Below, piece by piece: positions 21,022 to 31,867 of a DNA stretch of 64,000 nt. The position numbers and the translations under genes were made by a program. Positions within the stretch are counted from its first letter, which is position 1, and every line of letters begins with the position of its first letter. The notes under the pieces are model-generated. The model did not search any database. It had not been told where the DNA came from and saw nothing but the letters and a program-made list of their open reading frames with translations. The stretch is from Euborellia annulipes (Eukaryota; Arthropoda; Insecta; Dermaptera; Anisolabididae), in NCBI GenBank assembly GCA_023213315.1, contig JAKCPI010001628.1, positions 62,001 to 126,000 of the forward strand, in the 5' to 3' direction.

Positions 21022-21531
21022 AAACTAGACGCAAAGCCCCGCCTTCGGCGGGGCTTTCCGTCTAGCCGGGGGCTGCGCCCCTGGACCCCCCTTGCTCGCC
21101 TACTTATATACATACCGGTACATACAAACATTTTTCCCTTTCCATTTTTATATATAGAGATTATTTTAACGCTTAATTATTCATGAACTTAAGATTTTTT
21201 GTGAATCATATCCTTTCCGGGACTCTCCCGGTACACAGACAAAAAATTAACGCCGATATTTTAGAATTCAAAATGTAAATAAATAAAAAAAATCGTAAAC
21301 ATGGGTAAATATTTATATTTTGTTACCATGGCAACTATTTCTCCTAATTTTTATTTTTTTCTTATTTTAACGGTTAATTACTCATTAACTTATTGTTATT
21401 TGTGAAACAAAACCTGTCCGGGACTCTCACAAACATACACAGAAAATTTCATCATAATTGGTTCAGTCGTTTAGGAGGAGTTCAGTCACATACACACGTA
21501 CAGAAGAATTATATATATAAAGAAAGAAAGA
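21022..21531 (+). mobile_element. Common arthropod-type interspersed repeat with GC-rich hairpin head
   Basis: It opens with AAACTAGACGC and a perfect 11-bp hairpin (AAAGCCCCGCC, loop TTC, at 21033-21057), then GGGGCTGCGCCCCTGGACCC. It closes with AATTTCATCATAATTGGTTC and GTTTAGGAGGAGTTCAGTCA before ATATATATAAAGAAAG, wording that in my experience recurs in many invertebrate genomes. A family 1 scrap (GTTACCATGGCAACTATTTC) lies inside at about 21300-21350. Confidence 0.5.
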
Positions 21532-22424
21532 TATAACAATTAATAGACAGCAAATCCAGTAAATTGTTGAAATACAGTAATTATTAATAAATTTCTAAAA
21601 TATTACTTAGCTAGGGACTGACAAATTGAGTGTTTGCATGCTGATTTTCTACACAATAAAAGATGGCTAAGCCCGTTATTTGGGCACCAATGCCATCTTT
21701 ACACCCTAAACTTATAAAAAAACTTATAATTATTTTATCAACAGTGTATATAAGATATTTTTCAAATTTATCATAAACCAGGGGAATTAAGCTCGATTCG
21801 AGATACGCGAATTTGAAATAAAAAAAATAAAGTAAATTTATTTAAAATCAAAATTTATGAATTAACAACGCTTAATAAAGTATCTTAGATTATATCGATA
21901 TGGATAATAATGATATAAATCTAATAGTTTAAAATAAATTTCCATTTAAATGTTCACTTTTTGAGCCAGGGGACTGACATTTTAGGGTTAAAAAGACGAA
22001 TATTTTCATTAAATTTTTTTAAATTTCAATATTTATCATGTGTGCCCGTATATATTTTTATAAATTTATTTTTGGCAAATGGCTACCGCCTTTAAATCCC
22101 ACCCATTTTTTTTTTTTTTTTACAATTTTTCTTTTCTTTATTTTCGTCTGTCGCATGGAACCTTTCAGCCCTCCACTTTTCTTTAAGTATAATCTTTTAG
22201 AAAGCTTCTGATACCAAAGATAGATCAAGGGTTAGCATCCCGTCCCAGGCGGCAAAATTTATTTCAATTGAATTGAATACCAATCAATTGAAATAAATAG
22301 AGATGAGGTCTAAATGGCCTCAGATGCCAAAAAAGACGTTAAAATGAATTTTAAAAAAATCTTAATTTTTGCGTCCTCTAGGTAGGTTGCTTCAGATGCC
22401 CCGTCCTACGGCTCTGGAAGTGGA
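21532..22424. other. Intronic stretch with one SINE-B copy
   Basis: SINE-B sequence at about 22230-22365 (+): CATCCCGTCCC, AAATAGAGATGAGGTCTAAA, TGGCCTCAGATGCC, then AAAATGAATTTTAAAAAA. The rest is featureless AT-rich DNA. Confidence 0.5.
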
Positions 22425-22640
22425 ATAATCCAAGTCGTCTGGTTGTTGTGTTGTTCAGGAAGTGTTGAAATGACGTAAGGTGTGGAAAGTTGGGATTGAT
22501 TTTTATTAATTTCAGCTGGCGGTAGTAATCGTAGAGCGGTCATTGACAGATAATGTGGAACGGCGTTGCTCGATTATTGGTGCATTGACTTATTGGTGGA
22601 GGTGGAGTTTGCAAGAAGGCCCAAGTATTTTAATTAGGAT
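22425..22640 (+). promoter_or_regulatory. Single-copy GC-richer block before the second exon
   Basis: About 215 bp of complex sequence (GTAGAGCGGTCATTGACAGA, AATGTGGAACGGCGTTGCTC) stands out from the AT-rich, repeat-filled intron and has no second copy here. It lies 260 bp before the exon. A regulatory role is only a guess from composition and uniqueness. Confidence 0.2.
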
Positions 22641-22899
22641 AAGATAAAATTAAAAAGAAATCAAAAGCCTTTGGGGGAGGGTGGATCAAATTCCCCTGCC
22701 ACTTCTAAAAACTCTGTTATTAGAAGAGAGATTGAACAAAAATTGTATCTCTACTTTTTTCTGTTCACATAATAATCATAGTTTAATATACTCTTGTTTG
22801 AACTATGCCTGCAATTTTTTTGTAATTATTAATAACTTCGGTGAGATCAAATAAGAAATTTCTCCTAATAATAATAATTTGTGTTTGTTGTTGTTGCAG

Positions 22900-23106
22900 G
22901 CCCAGGCTGCACTCATGTACGACGCAGTTTTCGTTCTTGTTGAGGCGTTCAACAAACTTTTACGCAAAAAGCCTGACTTATTCAGAACGAACTTCCGACG
23001 AGGGCAAATTTTCAATAATGGCACCCGGGGTGTTGAATGTAATTCTCCCAAAGGGTGGCCTAGCCCCTGGGAGCACGGCGACAAGATCTCCAGATTCCTG
23101 CGAAAG
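22900..23106 (+). CDS. Ionotropic glutamate receptor, amino-terminal domain exon
   Basis: An internal phase-0 exon of 69 residues, AQAALMYDAVFVLVEAFNKL to WEHGDKISRFLRK, bounded by a TTGTTGTTGTTGCAG acceptor and donor GTAATC. AALMYDAV...AFNKLLRKKPD forms a helix of the receptor's lobe 2. The single cysteine (residue 47, VECNSP) is at the position expected for the conserved cysteine of the domain's late loop, and PWEHGDKISRFL matches the PW..G..I...L segment that comes just before the GLTG strand. N40-G-T is a glycosylation sequon. It follows directly on GKESIS of the previous exon. The role is extracellular subunit assembly and modulation of a glutamate-gated cation channel. Confidence 0.92.
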
Positions 23107-23461
23107 GTAATCTCGCAACTACTAACGTTTACAGTATATTCTTTCTTTGACAGGATACTTTCCACATTAAGAATATTTTTGTGTATATTTCCCCGGTCCA
23201 TGTTCAACTCCGGCCTAACTCAAAAAATGCAATTTTGAGTTTTTGCACAAATTATCTTTAAATTGCCTCCATTATCTTTGTCCAAGACGTTTCTTAAACA
23301 ACTTAGTGGATCAGTCCTAGATTGAGAGTAAGTGAGGCATCTTGGATTTGTGGAATGGGGGCCTGCTAGAGGAAATCATCTCTTTAAAAAACCAGAAATA
23401 TTTCGGTGCAAGAAAGGATCATCTTGGAGTTTTGCCCATAAATTACTAAAAAAAAGCAAAC

Positions 23462-23605
23462 GTCTGGGGTCTTAGGACCTTCCTCCGCCTTTGCTCGGGC
23501 GCTGGGAACGCATTTTTGTTAGAAACGCATTTTTGTTACGTTACATTTTCTCCCAATTCATTCTGCTTAAGCCGCGTTAAAGAACTTCGTTTCAAAAAAA
23601 TAATA
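23462..23605 (-). repeat. Dispersed repeat, second copy at 27085-27225
   Basis: CTTCCTCCGCC, GCTCGGGCGCTGGGAACG, TTTTTGTTACGTTACATTTT and AAGCCGCGTTAAAGAACTTC are shared in order with 27085-27225. It resembles the GC-rich heads of common arthropod repeats (compare 21022-21110). Orientation is tentative. Confidence 0.65.
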
Positions 23606-24470
23606 ATGGTATTGAGAGTGGGAAAAACCTTAAATTTACAGGAGAATTTTATGATTGTATTTCTAATTCAGGCTGTCTTTGAAAATTACTTGTAATATTC
23701 AAATTCAAAGCCGTATTCACGTAAAAAATTGAGATAAAAATTATAAAAAGTAAGCACTAATCGAAACATTATTTATACTGTAGGCCTATATGAAAATTAA
23801 GAAATTAAAAACTAGGTTATAAGTTTCAAAGATTTATTAAAAATTAACATTTTGACACTCTTGTAATAAAATTAGATTTTAATAAATAAAAAATGTAGTT
23901 ATGAAAGCAGAATAAATAAGGGCTATGAAGAAAATTTGGTGTGGGTCTCGAGCATCAAAGCAACATCCTGGCATTTTCGGAATCTTAGAAATTTACCCCT
24001 TCCCCATCTCTATCTCTTAGCAAAAAGTATTCCCTACCATGTGTCTGACAGAGTATTTATTATCACTCAATCAAAAGCGGAATTTATACAGCGCTCGTTA
24101 CTCTCCGCCTATCACTATTTTCTAAATGCATTTAGTCTCTCATCCGTTCCGAGAATAACTCAACTAAAGGTGGATGGAATTTATTAATAAGAAGAATCTT
24201 GTTTATTGAGAGATTAATAGAATTAATAAAATTCTTAAAAGTTCAATGTTTTATCTTTGAAATCTGAATTGTATAATTGAAGTATTCAAATCAGAAAAAT
24301 TCTTTAAATAGTTTACGTCATCTATTTATTGGAATATTAATGTTCAATGAATGCCTCGTTTCGGACTCTACAAGTAAAAAATTTTTCTGGTTTGATTGAA
24401 GGTCCGGTGCAGGCCACCGAATATTTAACAAAAATTCTCATCCATTCGGCGTCAGAAAGCATAACTCCAA
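23606..24470. other. Intronic stretch without recognised element
   Basis: AT-rich. Around 23940-24185 an 83-codon frame has no recognisable product. No repeat borders seen until the hammerhead-like motif. Confidence 0.4.
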
Positions 24471-24513
24471 TTGCTCTGAGGAAGGGCGCGATTTGCGTCC
24501 GAAACGTCGGCAA
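24471..24513 (+). ncRNA. Hammerhead-ribozyme-like motif, best copy
   Basis: In order: TTGCT (stem I), CTGAGGA (24476-24482), GGGCGC-GATTT-GCGTCC (stem II, 6 bp with one G-U), GAAA (24501-24504), CGTC and GGCAA (stem I, 5 bp with one G-U). All hammerhead core positions (CUGANGA, GAA, and U-H before the cut) are kept, and cleavage would follow C24508. Stem III is only ACGT, as in Penelope-type minimal hammerheads thought to act as dimers. No reverse transcriptase frame is nearby. Confidence 0.6.
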
Positions 24514-24648
24514 ACAAAATAAAATTGGATAAATATTGATTAAATTTTTGTCTGATTTCTTTCCTCTTTGCCATCCTACTCATATTTGTCGATAGTACAG
24601 CCACCACCTCAATATTATAACTCCAACTATTTATTAAATTTAACTGTA

Positions 24649-24720
24649 GAAAGGTTAGGCGAAATGACATCTGAAAGGTTAGGCGAAATGACATCTGAAA
24701 GGTTAGGCGAAATGACATCG
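24649..24720 (+). repeat. 24-bp tandem repeat, three units
   Basis: GAAAGGTTAGGCGAAATGAC plus ATCT, repeated three times without a mismatch except the last base. It happens to stay open in frame (ERLGEMTS) because the unit is a multiple of three. No sign of a gene. Confidence 0.85.
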
Positions 24721-25033
24721 TCAAGCGAAATGAAGTCTTTATGTCGTAATATTGAATATTATCATCAAAACATTTTAAATTAATCTTAAGATAATCACAG
24801 ATTCCAGGTTGGAGAGGATGAATATCTCAGTTTACAAATAAGGAAACAAAAATTTTCTCTTATGTGAATTAATATGGCGTTTTATATATTTTTTATGTAT
24901 GTATATGAAATTAATTTGTTGAGACCTTGTGACCAATTGATTATTGGAGTGATTGAGATAACCTTGTTAATGGATCTTCTAAAATTGAAGTTAGAATAAG
25001 AAAAATTTTTTATAGAAATTTAAAAATTGAAAG

Positions 25034-25190
25034 ACCAAATGACTTAAATAAAAATGCCTGGACCCCACAATTGTATATTAAACATACTGATCATCGCAAA
25101 AAGTCTTAAATGGCCTCAGTTGCCGAAAAGACTGTGTGAATGTGAGTTGAATGAGAAAAAAAGTGTGAATGTTTAAAAAAAAAAAAAAAA
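25034..25190 (+). mobile_element. SINE-A, 5'-truncated, with target duplication
   Basis: It runs from CCAAATGACTTAAATAAAAA through GCCTGGACCCCA, AGTCTTAAATGGCCTCAGTT and GACTGTGTGAATGTGAG to poly-A. AATTGAAAGA flanks it at 25024-25033 and 25191-25200. The tRNA-like head is missing, as for a truncated retroposed copy. Confidence 0.8.
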
Positions 25191-25200
25191 AATTGAAAGA

Positions 25201-26459
25201 ATGAATTTGTATTAAAATTGACATATTTTTTCTGTACCTGAAAAATTTAATGTTTTATATGTCTGTGAAGGATGTGATAAAAAGAATGATGTCCAGTTGG
25301 ACGAAACTTAAGTTGCGCATCAAGTTGGCCAAAAAAATTTTAATAAAAAATAAGAGAAAATTTATGTTTACTTATTTGTAAACTGAGATATTCATGGAAT
25401 CTGTGATTAACTTAAGATTGAATCACCTAGTTCGAGTTCCTATAATTTTAAATTAATTATTTTGCAAATTCATCTTTAAAAATTTCGAATTATAGCCTAT
25501 AGCATATGACTTTCTATAAAAGTCTTTACGCAGGGTAGAGCAAGTTCAATTCATGTTCCTAGAAGCTTATGAAACGCTGGATTCTTTCCTCTCAGGATTT
25601 TCAGCTATAAGTGTATGAATCATGTTTTTCAAATTGAAAATTGAAAAAATACACTATAAAAAATATTTTCAGGAAAGGATATTGATATCTAACGATTTTT
25701 TTTATTCCTTGCCTTATTTTAAATTCATTAGCCAGATTTTTCATCATTATTAAAAATATTAAATATTATAGATTCAAATTTTAAAAATATCCAACCGAGT
25801 AATTACGTAATTAAAATTTTCTCTCATCTCTTGATTATGAATCAAGCTAGCAAATTACTCATTTTCATATTTTTTAATTATTAATTAATTCTAATTAATT
25901 TTTTTTCTTTTGAAGTTTTGCATCAAACAACTTTTACTTTTTTTTTATCCCTTGTCTATTTTAACAAAATTGCACGGCACATTAATAAAATTCCCGTATC
26001 TTTAATCATTTTCTCTCTAGGGATTTAATAAATTATCCACCCCCTTCCCTCTTCTGCTTCATCGTATCCCTTTAGGGTGAGTGTCAACTCAAGGTACCTG
26101 TTGTACCCTCCAAGATGACAAGTCCGGATATTAACAAACACAGACACCGATTGTCCCCCTGCCTGCCCCTCTCTTATAACTTTAAAATTAACCGCCATAT
26201 TTCACGTTGATGCAACATCTACAATGATTAAAGTTGAAGTTGGCATCATCCCTACTGAGGATATATCATTCGTAGACACAAAAGAGAGAATGAAAGTTTA
26301 AGTGAGACGTGTTGTTAATACATAAGTAAAACAGAATTCATATAGGCCTAAATATAAATTATGTTATTTTCGTACTAGCCATATTCCAGTTAAAGTTTTA
26401 AAAATTTACCGATAAATTCGTATTTTTTAAATATCTATAATCACTTCAGGCCTTTAGAG
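25201..26459. other. Intronic stretch without recognised element
   Basis: AT-rich. The piece at about 26040-26270 is GC-richer and apparently single-copy (CAAGATGACAAGTCCGGATA, TTTCACGTTGATGCAACATC). No coding sequence seen. Confidence 0.4.
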
Positions 26460-26640
26460 CAGAGATCGGCAACCTTTAAGATAATGCTTACCACTAAATT
26501 TAAAATTTCGCGGATAACTAACATAATTTTAAAAGTGCTAATTAGAACGAACACAAAGGCTCTCGCAGTGCTCATTTGGACGGTGTTCGTGACGGTTGTG
26601 TCGTGTGAACGCTTATGGTGTAGAATAACGAACAATCGCT
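26460..26640 (+). mobile_element. Possible hAT left end
   Basis: CAGAGATCGGCAACCTTTAA is the wording often found at hAT left ends. No matching right end or 8-bp duplication was found, so this is a fragment at best. Confidence 0.3.
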
Positions 26641-28948
26641 TGAACTTAGTGTTACAGCCAGTCTGAAATTCCAGGTCTCATTGTAGTATCTTGTCTTGAT
26701 ATTTTAGATGCAATCATTGTTTACTAATGATCAAAATCAGTAGGAGACATCCGGGTAAAGTTTTTACATTGGCCACTTATTTGCTGAGATTTTAGTTCCA
26801 CCAGCAATGAAGATCTTCTCTCATACAACTTTGTGACGCTCCGAACGTTTTTTCCGGTCTTCAGTTAATCAATTAAAAAGCAAACGTGTGGGGTCGTGGG
26901 ACCCCCAGCATGAACGAAGTTTCTCACGCCTTTTCTTCAACTCAGAATATAATATAATATGAATATTATTTAAATAGAAAGCAAGCCTTTGGCAGGCTGC
27001 GCCGGCTGGAACCTCTTGCTCGCCGCCTACTGTAGATAGAAGGATATAAAGAGAAAGAGAAGATGGGCGTGGCCTCGCAAAGGCTTCGGCTAATCTCGCC
27101 TTCCTCCGCCGTCGCTCGGGCGCTGGGAACGAATTTTTGTTAGGAACGCATTTTTGTTACGTTACATTTTCTCCCATTTCACTCTGCGTAAGCCGCGTTA
27201 AAGAACTTCGTTCCAATAAAAGCAGCACCTGCTATCGGACCTCGTGTTCGTAGCCCCTAATTGGAAACAGTTTTGAACATGGTTCGCGTTGAGTTCGTGT
27301 GCCTTCCAGACTATTCCAGTAAATGTTACGCCTGTCCGACCTTATAGCTACGCCCCTGGGTCTTAATGTATCAATATTCTTCCGAAAACTAAATATATCA
27401 ACACAAATTCTGCTGTGTTGTCAGTCACACCACATTGTTTTTTATAAAACTGTTAGTTTATATTTCTGATTGTAGCTGGGTATAATTAAATGATGTAATT
27501 TGTATTCCCGTTGGTCTCTTCCTCGGTGGCCTCTGCTCTCAATATCCCTTTTCCCTTTGCTTTTGCCCTTGCCCTTAAGCAAACTCGCTTTTGCTTTTTC
27601 TTCCTCTCTTTCTCTGATCGACTGGACCCGATATCTGAATCAACCAATTGATTTCGTTTATTTCTTTTTCTCCATTCAGGTCCTTTAAGCTCAAGATTGA
27701 ACTGCCGAAGATTCGCTTCTTTTTCTCTCTGTATTTTTTTTTTCCTTCTTTCTATTCTTTTTGTTTTTCTTAATTACATCTAATAATCCTCCTCCATTCC
27801 GGAGGTTTAAATTCTAAAAAAAAAAGAGAGAGCAAAAGGGAACCTGATCCGAATCATTTTATTTTGAGTTATTTAATTTTGTAAATTAATTCATTTTTAA
27901 TGAAAAAAACAAACAAAAAAAAGTTTTTTTAATTAAAAATTCGTTTGTTTTATATGAATGAATAAATTTGTAATCCATTGATCAAGATATAAAAAATATA
28001 CATATATACTGAATGCAATATTAGGTATAATTAAAAACACAGAGCTCGATATCCCTTTGGGGGCTAAATGCTAGCTGCCAATTTGGATTGTGTTGTGGGA
28101 TTCGGGTAAACTAAATCTTCTTAATACTAAAACTCTTTTAATTAATATAGGCCTATTACTAAAATATAATTGTTTAAATTGTTTTTATGTATTATGAAGT
28201 GTCTAGCAATATTTGGAATATTTTTGAATATTGAAGGAAATTGATAAGAAAAATATATTTATAGAAATAAATTTTTATTTATATACTCTGGATGATTGAT
28301 TTCGCTCTCAGGACCTTGTTTTGTGTTGTGGTAGGGAGTTAGCATTAATTGTAATGTGTTTTTATGACAGAAGAGTTTTTTGGGCCTAATGAGCCTAATG
28401 GAGGTAAAAAAATACAGATTACTCCAGGTGGGAGCGAAGGGGTGCACTGCCCCCCCCCCCGTTCCAGGGGGAGCAACCTTTGGCGCCCCTCAATACCGGC
28501 CTTAGCTTTCCCAAAATCTCCGGCTTTTTTCTTTTTTAATTTCATAATATTCGAATACTATAAAGAAAAAGGTCAAATGAGTATAGTCTACTAAAAAAAA
28601 GCTCGAACGAAAAACGGCGCCCCAGTTGAGCTTTGCCCCCCCCCCCCGCCCTCAAAGGCTAGTTACGCCGCTGATAATTCCATATTAACATGACCGGCGC
28701 TAGTATCCATAATTAGATTTTAGGCAACTTTAGCCATAGAGAATTCAAACTAAGCAGTAGGTGATAATAATTTGTAAAATTAAGATGAAGAGTAAGAAAA
28801 TAAATTTTTTTTTGCTATAAAAGTTCCAAACGCTCTTAATTGAGATTTTTTTTTACCTTATTTGAACATAACGAGTCCCTGTACCCGACCCAGGACGGAC
28901 TCTCTCTCTAGTTGCCGATTTTTTTTTCAAAATCATCAACTTTGTATA
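26641..28948. other. Intronic stretch with a few fragments
   Basis: It contains the second copy of the 23462 repeat (27085-27225), a GGCGTAGC-type element end near 27350, and C-homopolymer-flanked element ends at about 28440-28670 (CTAGTTACGCCGCTG), resembling 15855. The piece at 27480-27720 is pyrimidine-rich. No gene seen. Confidence 0.45.
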
Positions 28949-29461
28949 CAAGGTAATAAGGAATAATTCCCAAAGAAGAAAGCAGCCAAATTTATTTCAT
29001 TTGATTTTAATAAAAATTCTTAATCACTTGCTGACGTTTCGGTTCCGGTTTGAACCATCATCGGAGCTACAAACATGAAAAATAATACAAACAAGATGTT
29101 TTGTTTTACAAATCATTTGAAAAGACCCATTAAATTAATTAGTCATAGTCTTTATGTTTTTAAACAATACATTCAAACTATTAAGGTAGCAATGATAGAG
29201 TAAATTAATATTATAATATAAAATAGTTGAGTTTAAGATTATATTCAACTATTTTATATTATAATATAATTAATTTAATGGGTCTTTTCAAATGATTTGT
29301 AAAACAAAACATCTTATGTTTGTATTATTTTCCATGTTTGTAGCTCCGATGATGGTTCAAACCCGAACCGAAACGTCAGCAAGTGATTAGGAATTTTTAT
29401 TAAAATCAAATGAAATAAATTTGGCTGCATTCTTCTTTGGAAATTATTCCTTATTATCTTG
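28949..29461. mobile_element. Foldback with a hammerhead-like motif in each arm
   Basis: CAAGGTAATAAGGAATAATT at 28949 returns inverted at 29461. The arms of about 190 bp end at about 29140 and 29263. Each arm holds CCGATGATGGTTC, a loop, GAACCGAAACGTCAGC (29028-29069 on minus, 29341-29382 on plus), a hammerhead-like core with C in place of the essential U of CUGA, so probably inactive. Confidence 0.75.
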
Positions 29462-29564
29462 AACATAATAAAATACTACAGCTATAACAAATATTTAATA
29501 ACTACTTTGTATTTCAAACAATAATTTTTTCTATAATATACTTTACTAAAATCGCCCTGAGTTG

Positions 29565-29795
29565 ACTAGTACTTTACTGGTTTTCTTTTTGGTTTTTTTT
29601 TTGAATTTCCCCAAAATCGTTTAAAAAATTTTGATTAAAATTTATAAATCAATTATTTTTTAGATGCTCTTTAAAATTTATATTCTCATTTTGCTGTGGA
29701 AATTGTTTGAAGCACACTTTAGTCTTGTATTTCATAGAAAATATAGGAGAAATAATAATATTATAAATTTTACATCTTGAATTGTGAATTCTACT
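29565..29795 (-). repeat. Family 1 middle fragment
   Basis: On the minus strand this is the family segment from GAATTC-ATGTAAAATTTATA to CAGTAAAGTACTAGT, including GCATCTAAAAAATAATTGAT. Confidence 0.7.
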
Positions 29796-30397
29796 TTTTT
29801 TTTAAATAGAAACATAATTTTTGTATCATACTATACCTTGATAAGTTATTATTATAATTATTATTATCTAGACCAACTTTTGAACGAGAAAATCGCTTAA
29901 TCTCTTCCACTAATAATTAATTAATTACCAATAAGCGTGAAATTGGATGTATTATAGGGTTACCTTTTCTTCATTATGTGTTTATTTTAGGACAGTGACG
30001 GTATTCAATGGCATATTCTCAGTGATTGACAGGTATCCAAGTCATCCCAATTATGTTGGCTCAATTCAGACATCCGACCACCCACCCACCTATTATATAC
30101 AGTAACACATGAAAGCTTTCATAAAATTCCATCAATCATTTAATCAAAAACCATATCATTATTGATTTACAAAACAAACGAAAAAAAAATGCGAAATTAT
30201 TAAATAAACAAAAGCTAGAAAATCATTTACCTATAGGTATACGTATACAATGACATCATTAATGAGGAAATTTAATTTAGATGTAATTCACTTAATTTCA
30301 TTAAATATTATTTTTATTTATTAAAATCAACACACTACTGACATATTTTTAATGATTTAGCGTCTTTTTGGGGGCTATTTAGAGCCATATCTCCATT
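29796..30397. other. Intronic stretch without recognised element
   Basis: AT-rich with a single-copy patch near 29995-30075 (GACAGTGACGGTATTCAATG, GGTATCCAAGTCATCCC). No gene or repeat recognised. Confidence 0.4.
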
Positions 30398-30861
30398 TTT
30401 ACTTTCTCTTATCTATATGTGTTAATATATAGAGAAAATATTGAATTCGTATCAAAAATTCGACATCGAGATTTCAATGGAAATAGATGAGTTGAGATCC
30501 CCTGAGTTCAAACAAGTGGGCCCCACAAAATGGTCTTTAGTGTGTGTGTTTTCAATTTTAAAGCATGAAGGAATTGGGTTACGAAGTTCAAATTTTATAT
30601 TTAAGTTAGATAGCATCTTAAGGCGGGAATTATTTTTTAAATATCTTTTAAATCAAATCGGGCAAAAATTTCTAGTACTTTATTGATATAATTTTAAAGT
30701 TGTTTCGATATTTTCAAAATTTGCTCCAACGATTTTGATTAAATTTCAAAAATCAATTATTTTTTAGATGCTCTTTAAAATGTATATTTTCATTTTGTCC
30801 TCAAATTCGTATAAAGCACACTTTAGTCATGTAGTACTTCATGGGAAACAAAATATAATTA

Positions 30862-31477
30862 GGCTATACGCACACCAATTGAGCAAAAACGCTGTTGGAC
30901 ATAACGTTTTTGACTAATCGTGCCTAAAATTGGTTATTCAGTGTTTTTCTATGGGTCAACGCACTCCGAGGAGGAGAAACACAATTGAGCATGATTCGAT
31001 ATCATTGAGCAAAATGTTTTGTCATTGAGCATTTTTGCTCAATGGCCCACATTTTGACCAATGCCAACACACACCGATTGAGCAAAACGCCCATTGGCAA
31101 AACATTTTATCCAATTAAGTTTAGAGATTGCGATGTAGGTTTTAGGTGAAACATTTTGAACTGAGGTTGAGTTTATATGTGGGGTTTCACTGGGTTATGT
31201 GAGTAAAAACAAAGAATATATATTATACTCGATATATTTCGGGATATATCAGATATTACAGACAGTCGTTTGTAACTTTTGAAGATGGGATAATATCCCG
31301 AAATATATCGAGTATAATATATATTCTTTGTTTTTACTCACATAACCCAGTGAAACCCCACATATAAACACAACCTCATTTTGTCCAATGGCAAAACATT
31401 TTGCCTAATCGGTGTGCATTGGCATTGAGCAAAACGTTTTGTCCAAGAGCGTTTTGCTCAATCAGTGTGCGTTCAGC
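30862..31477. mobile_element. Foldback of repeated ATTGAGCAAAA words
   Basis: The ends (GGCTATACGCACACC left, GTGTGCGTTCAGC right) are inverted. Inside, ATTGAGCAAAA or its complement recurs at least seven times. The centre (31163-31378) is a nearly perfect hairpin with about 85-bp arms (ATATATTATACTCGATATAT). A half copy lies at 53905-53995. Inserted into family 1. Confidence 0.75.
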
Positions 31478-31529
31478 TTTATTTTTCTATGTTTATAAAT
31501 TTTATATCTTGAATTCAAATGTAGGAGTA

Positions 31530-31739
31530 CAGTCAGTTTCAATATTAACCGCCACCTCTAGAGAATAAAGCCGTGCAGTTAGACAACCACAGCGTTTAGG
31601 TGCCGTAATTGTTGTCTCAAAAAATAGTATTTCCACTGAAAACTATTAAAAAAAGTTTATTTATTTATTTTCTAACCACTCTTGTTGTCTAACTCCTCGG
31701 CTGTATTCTCTAAGGTGGCGGTTAATATTGAACTGACTG
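31530..31739. mobile_element. TA-flanked 210-bp MITE (CAGTCAGTT ends)
   Basis: CAGTCAGTTTCAATATTAAC and the complementary end GAACTGACTG, arms of about 60 bp including GTTAGACAAC, and TA at 31528-31529 and 31740-31741. Inserted in family 1 at the position where other copies read ATGTACCGTACTGT. Confidence 0.8.
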
Positions 31740-31867
31740 TACCGTACTGTCGGAAACTAAATACATATCCACACAAAAAATCTCGTGTGACAAGAACAGA
31801 ACACAACTTTCAATTACCGAAGATAAGAAAAAATTGTGTGCTGTACGACTAGCCACACCAAATTTTT

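Larger units (their letters stand above)
802..22899 (+). other. Receptor intron, 22.1 kb, phase 0
   Basis: The intron runs from GTGAGT to a TTGTTGTTGTTGCAG acceptor. It is packed with transposable-element copies listed separately and contains no further exon of the same domain, because the flanking exons encode contiguous protein. Confidence 0.85.
30398..31867 (-). repeat. Family 1, full-length copy split by two insertions
   Basis: The copy starts at its 3' hairpin end (TACTTTCTCTTATCTATATG) and ends at 31867 with the 5' hairpin (GTGTGCTGTACGACTAG, CACACCAAATTT). A foldback (30862-31477) and a MITE (31530-31739) interrupt it; family 1 sequence resumes in register after each. Confidence 0.85.

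Noticed and set aside
21033..21057. Perfect GC hairpin like a bacterial terminator
   Set aside because: The window is eukaryotic, and the hairpin is the head of an interspersed repeat followed by a typical tail at 21420-21530.
22803..23207. 134-codon antisense frame
   Set aside because: It is the shadow of the receptor exon at 22900-23106; codon composition and homology are on the + strand.
24649..24720. ERLGEMTS repeated peptide
   Set aside because: A 24-bp tandem repeat is automatically periodic in protein; there is no surrounding coding signal.
24649..24720. CRISPR array
   Set aside because: The three 24-bp units are directly adjacent with no spacers, in a eukaryotic intron.
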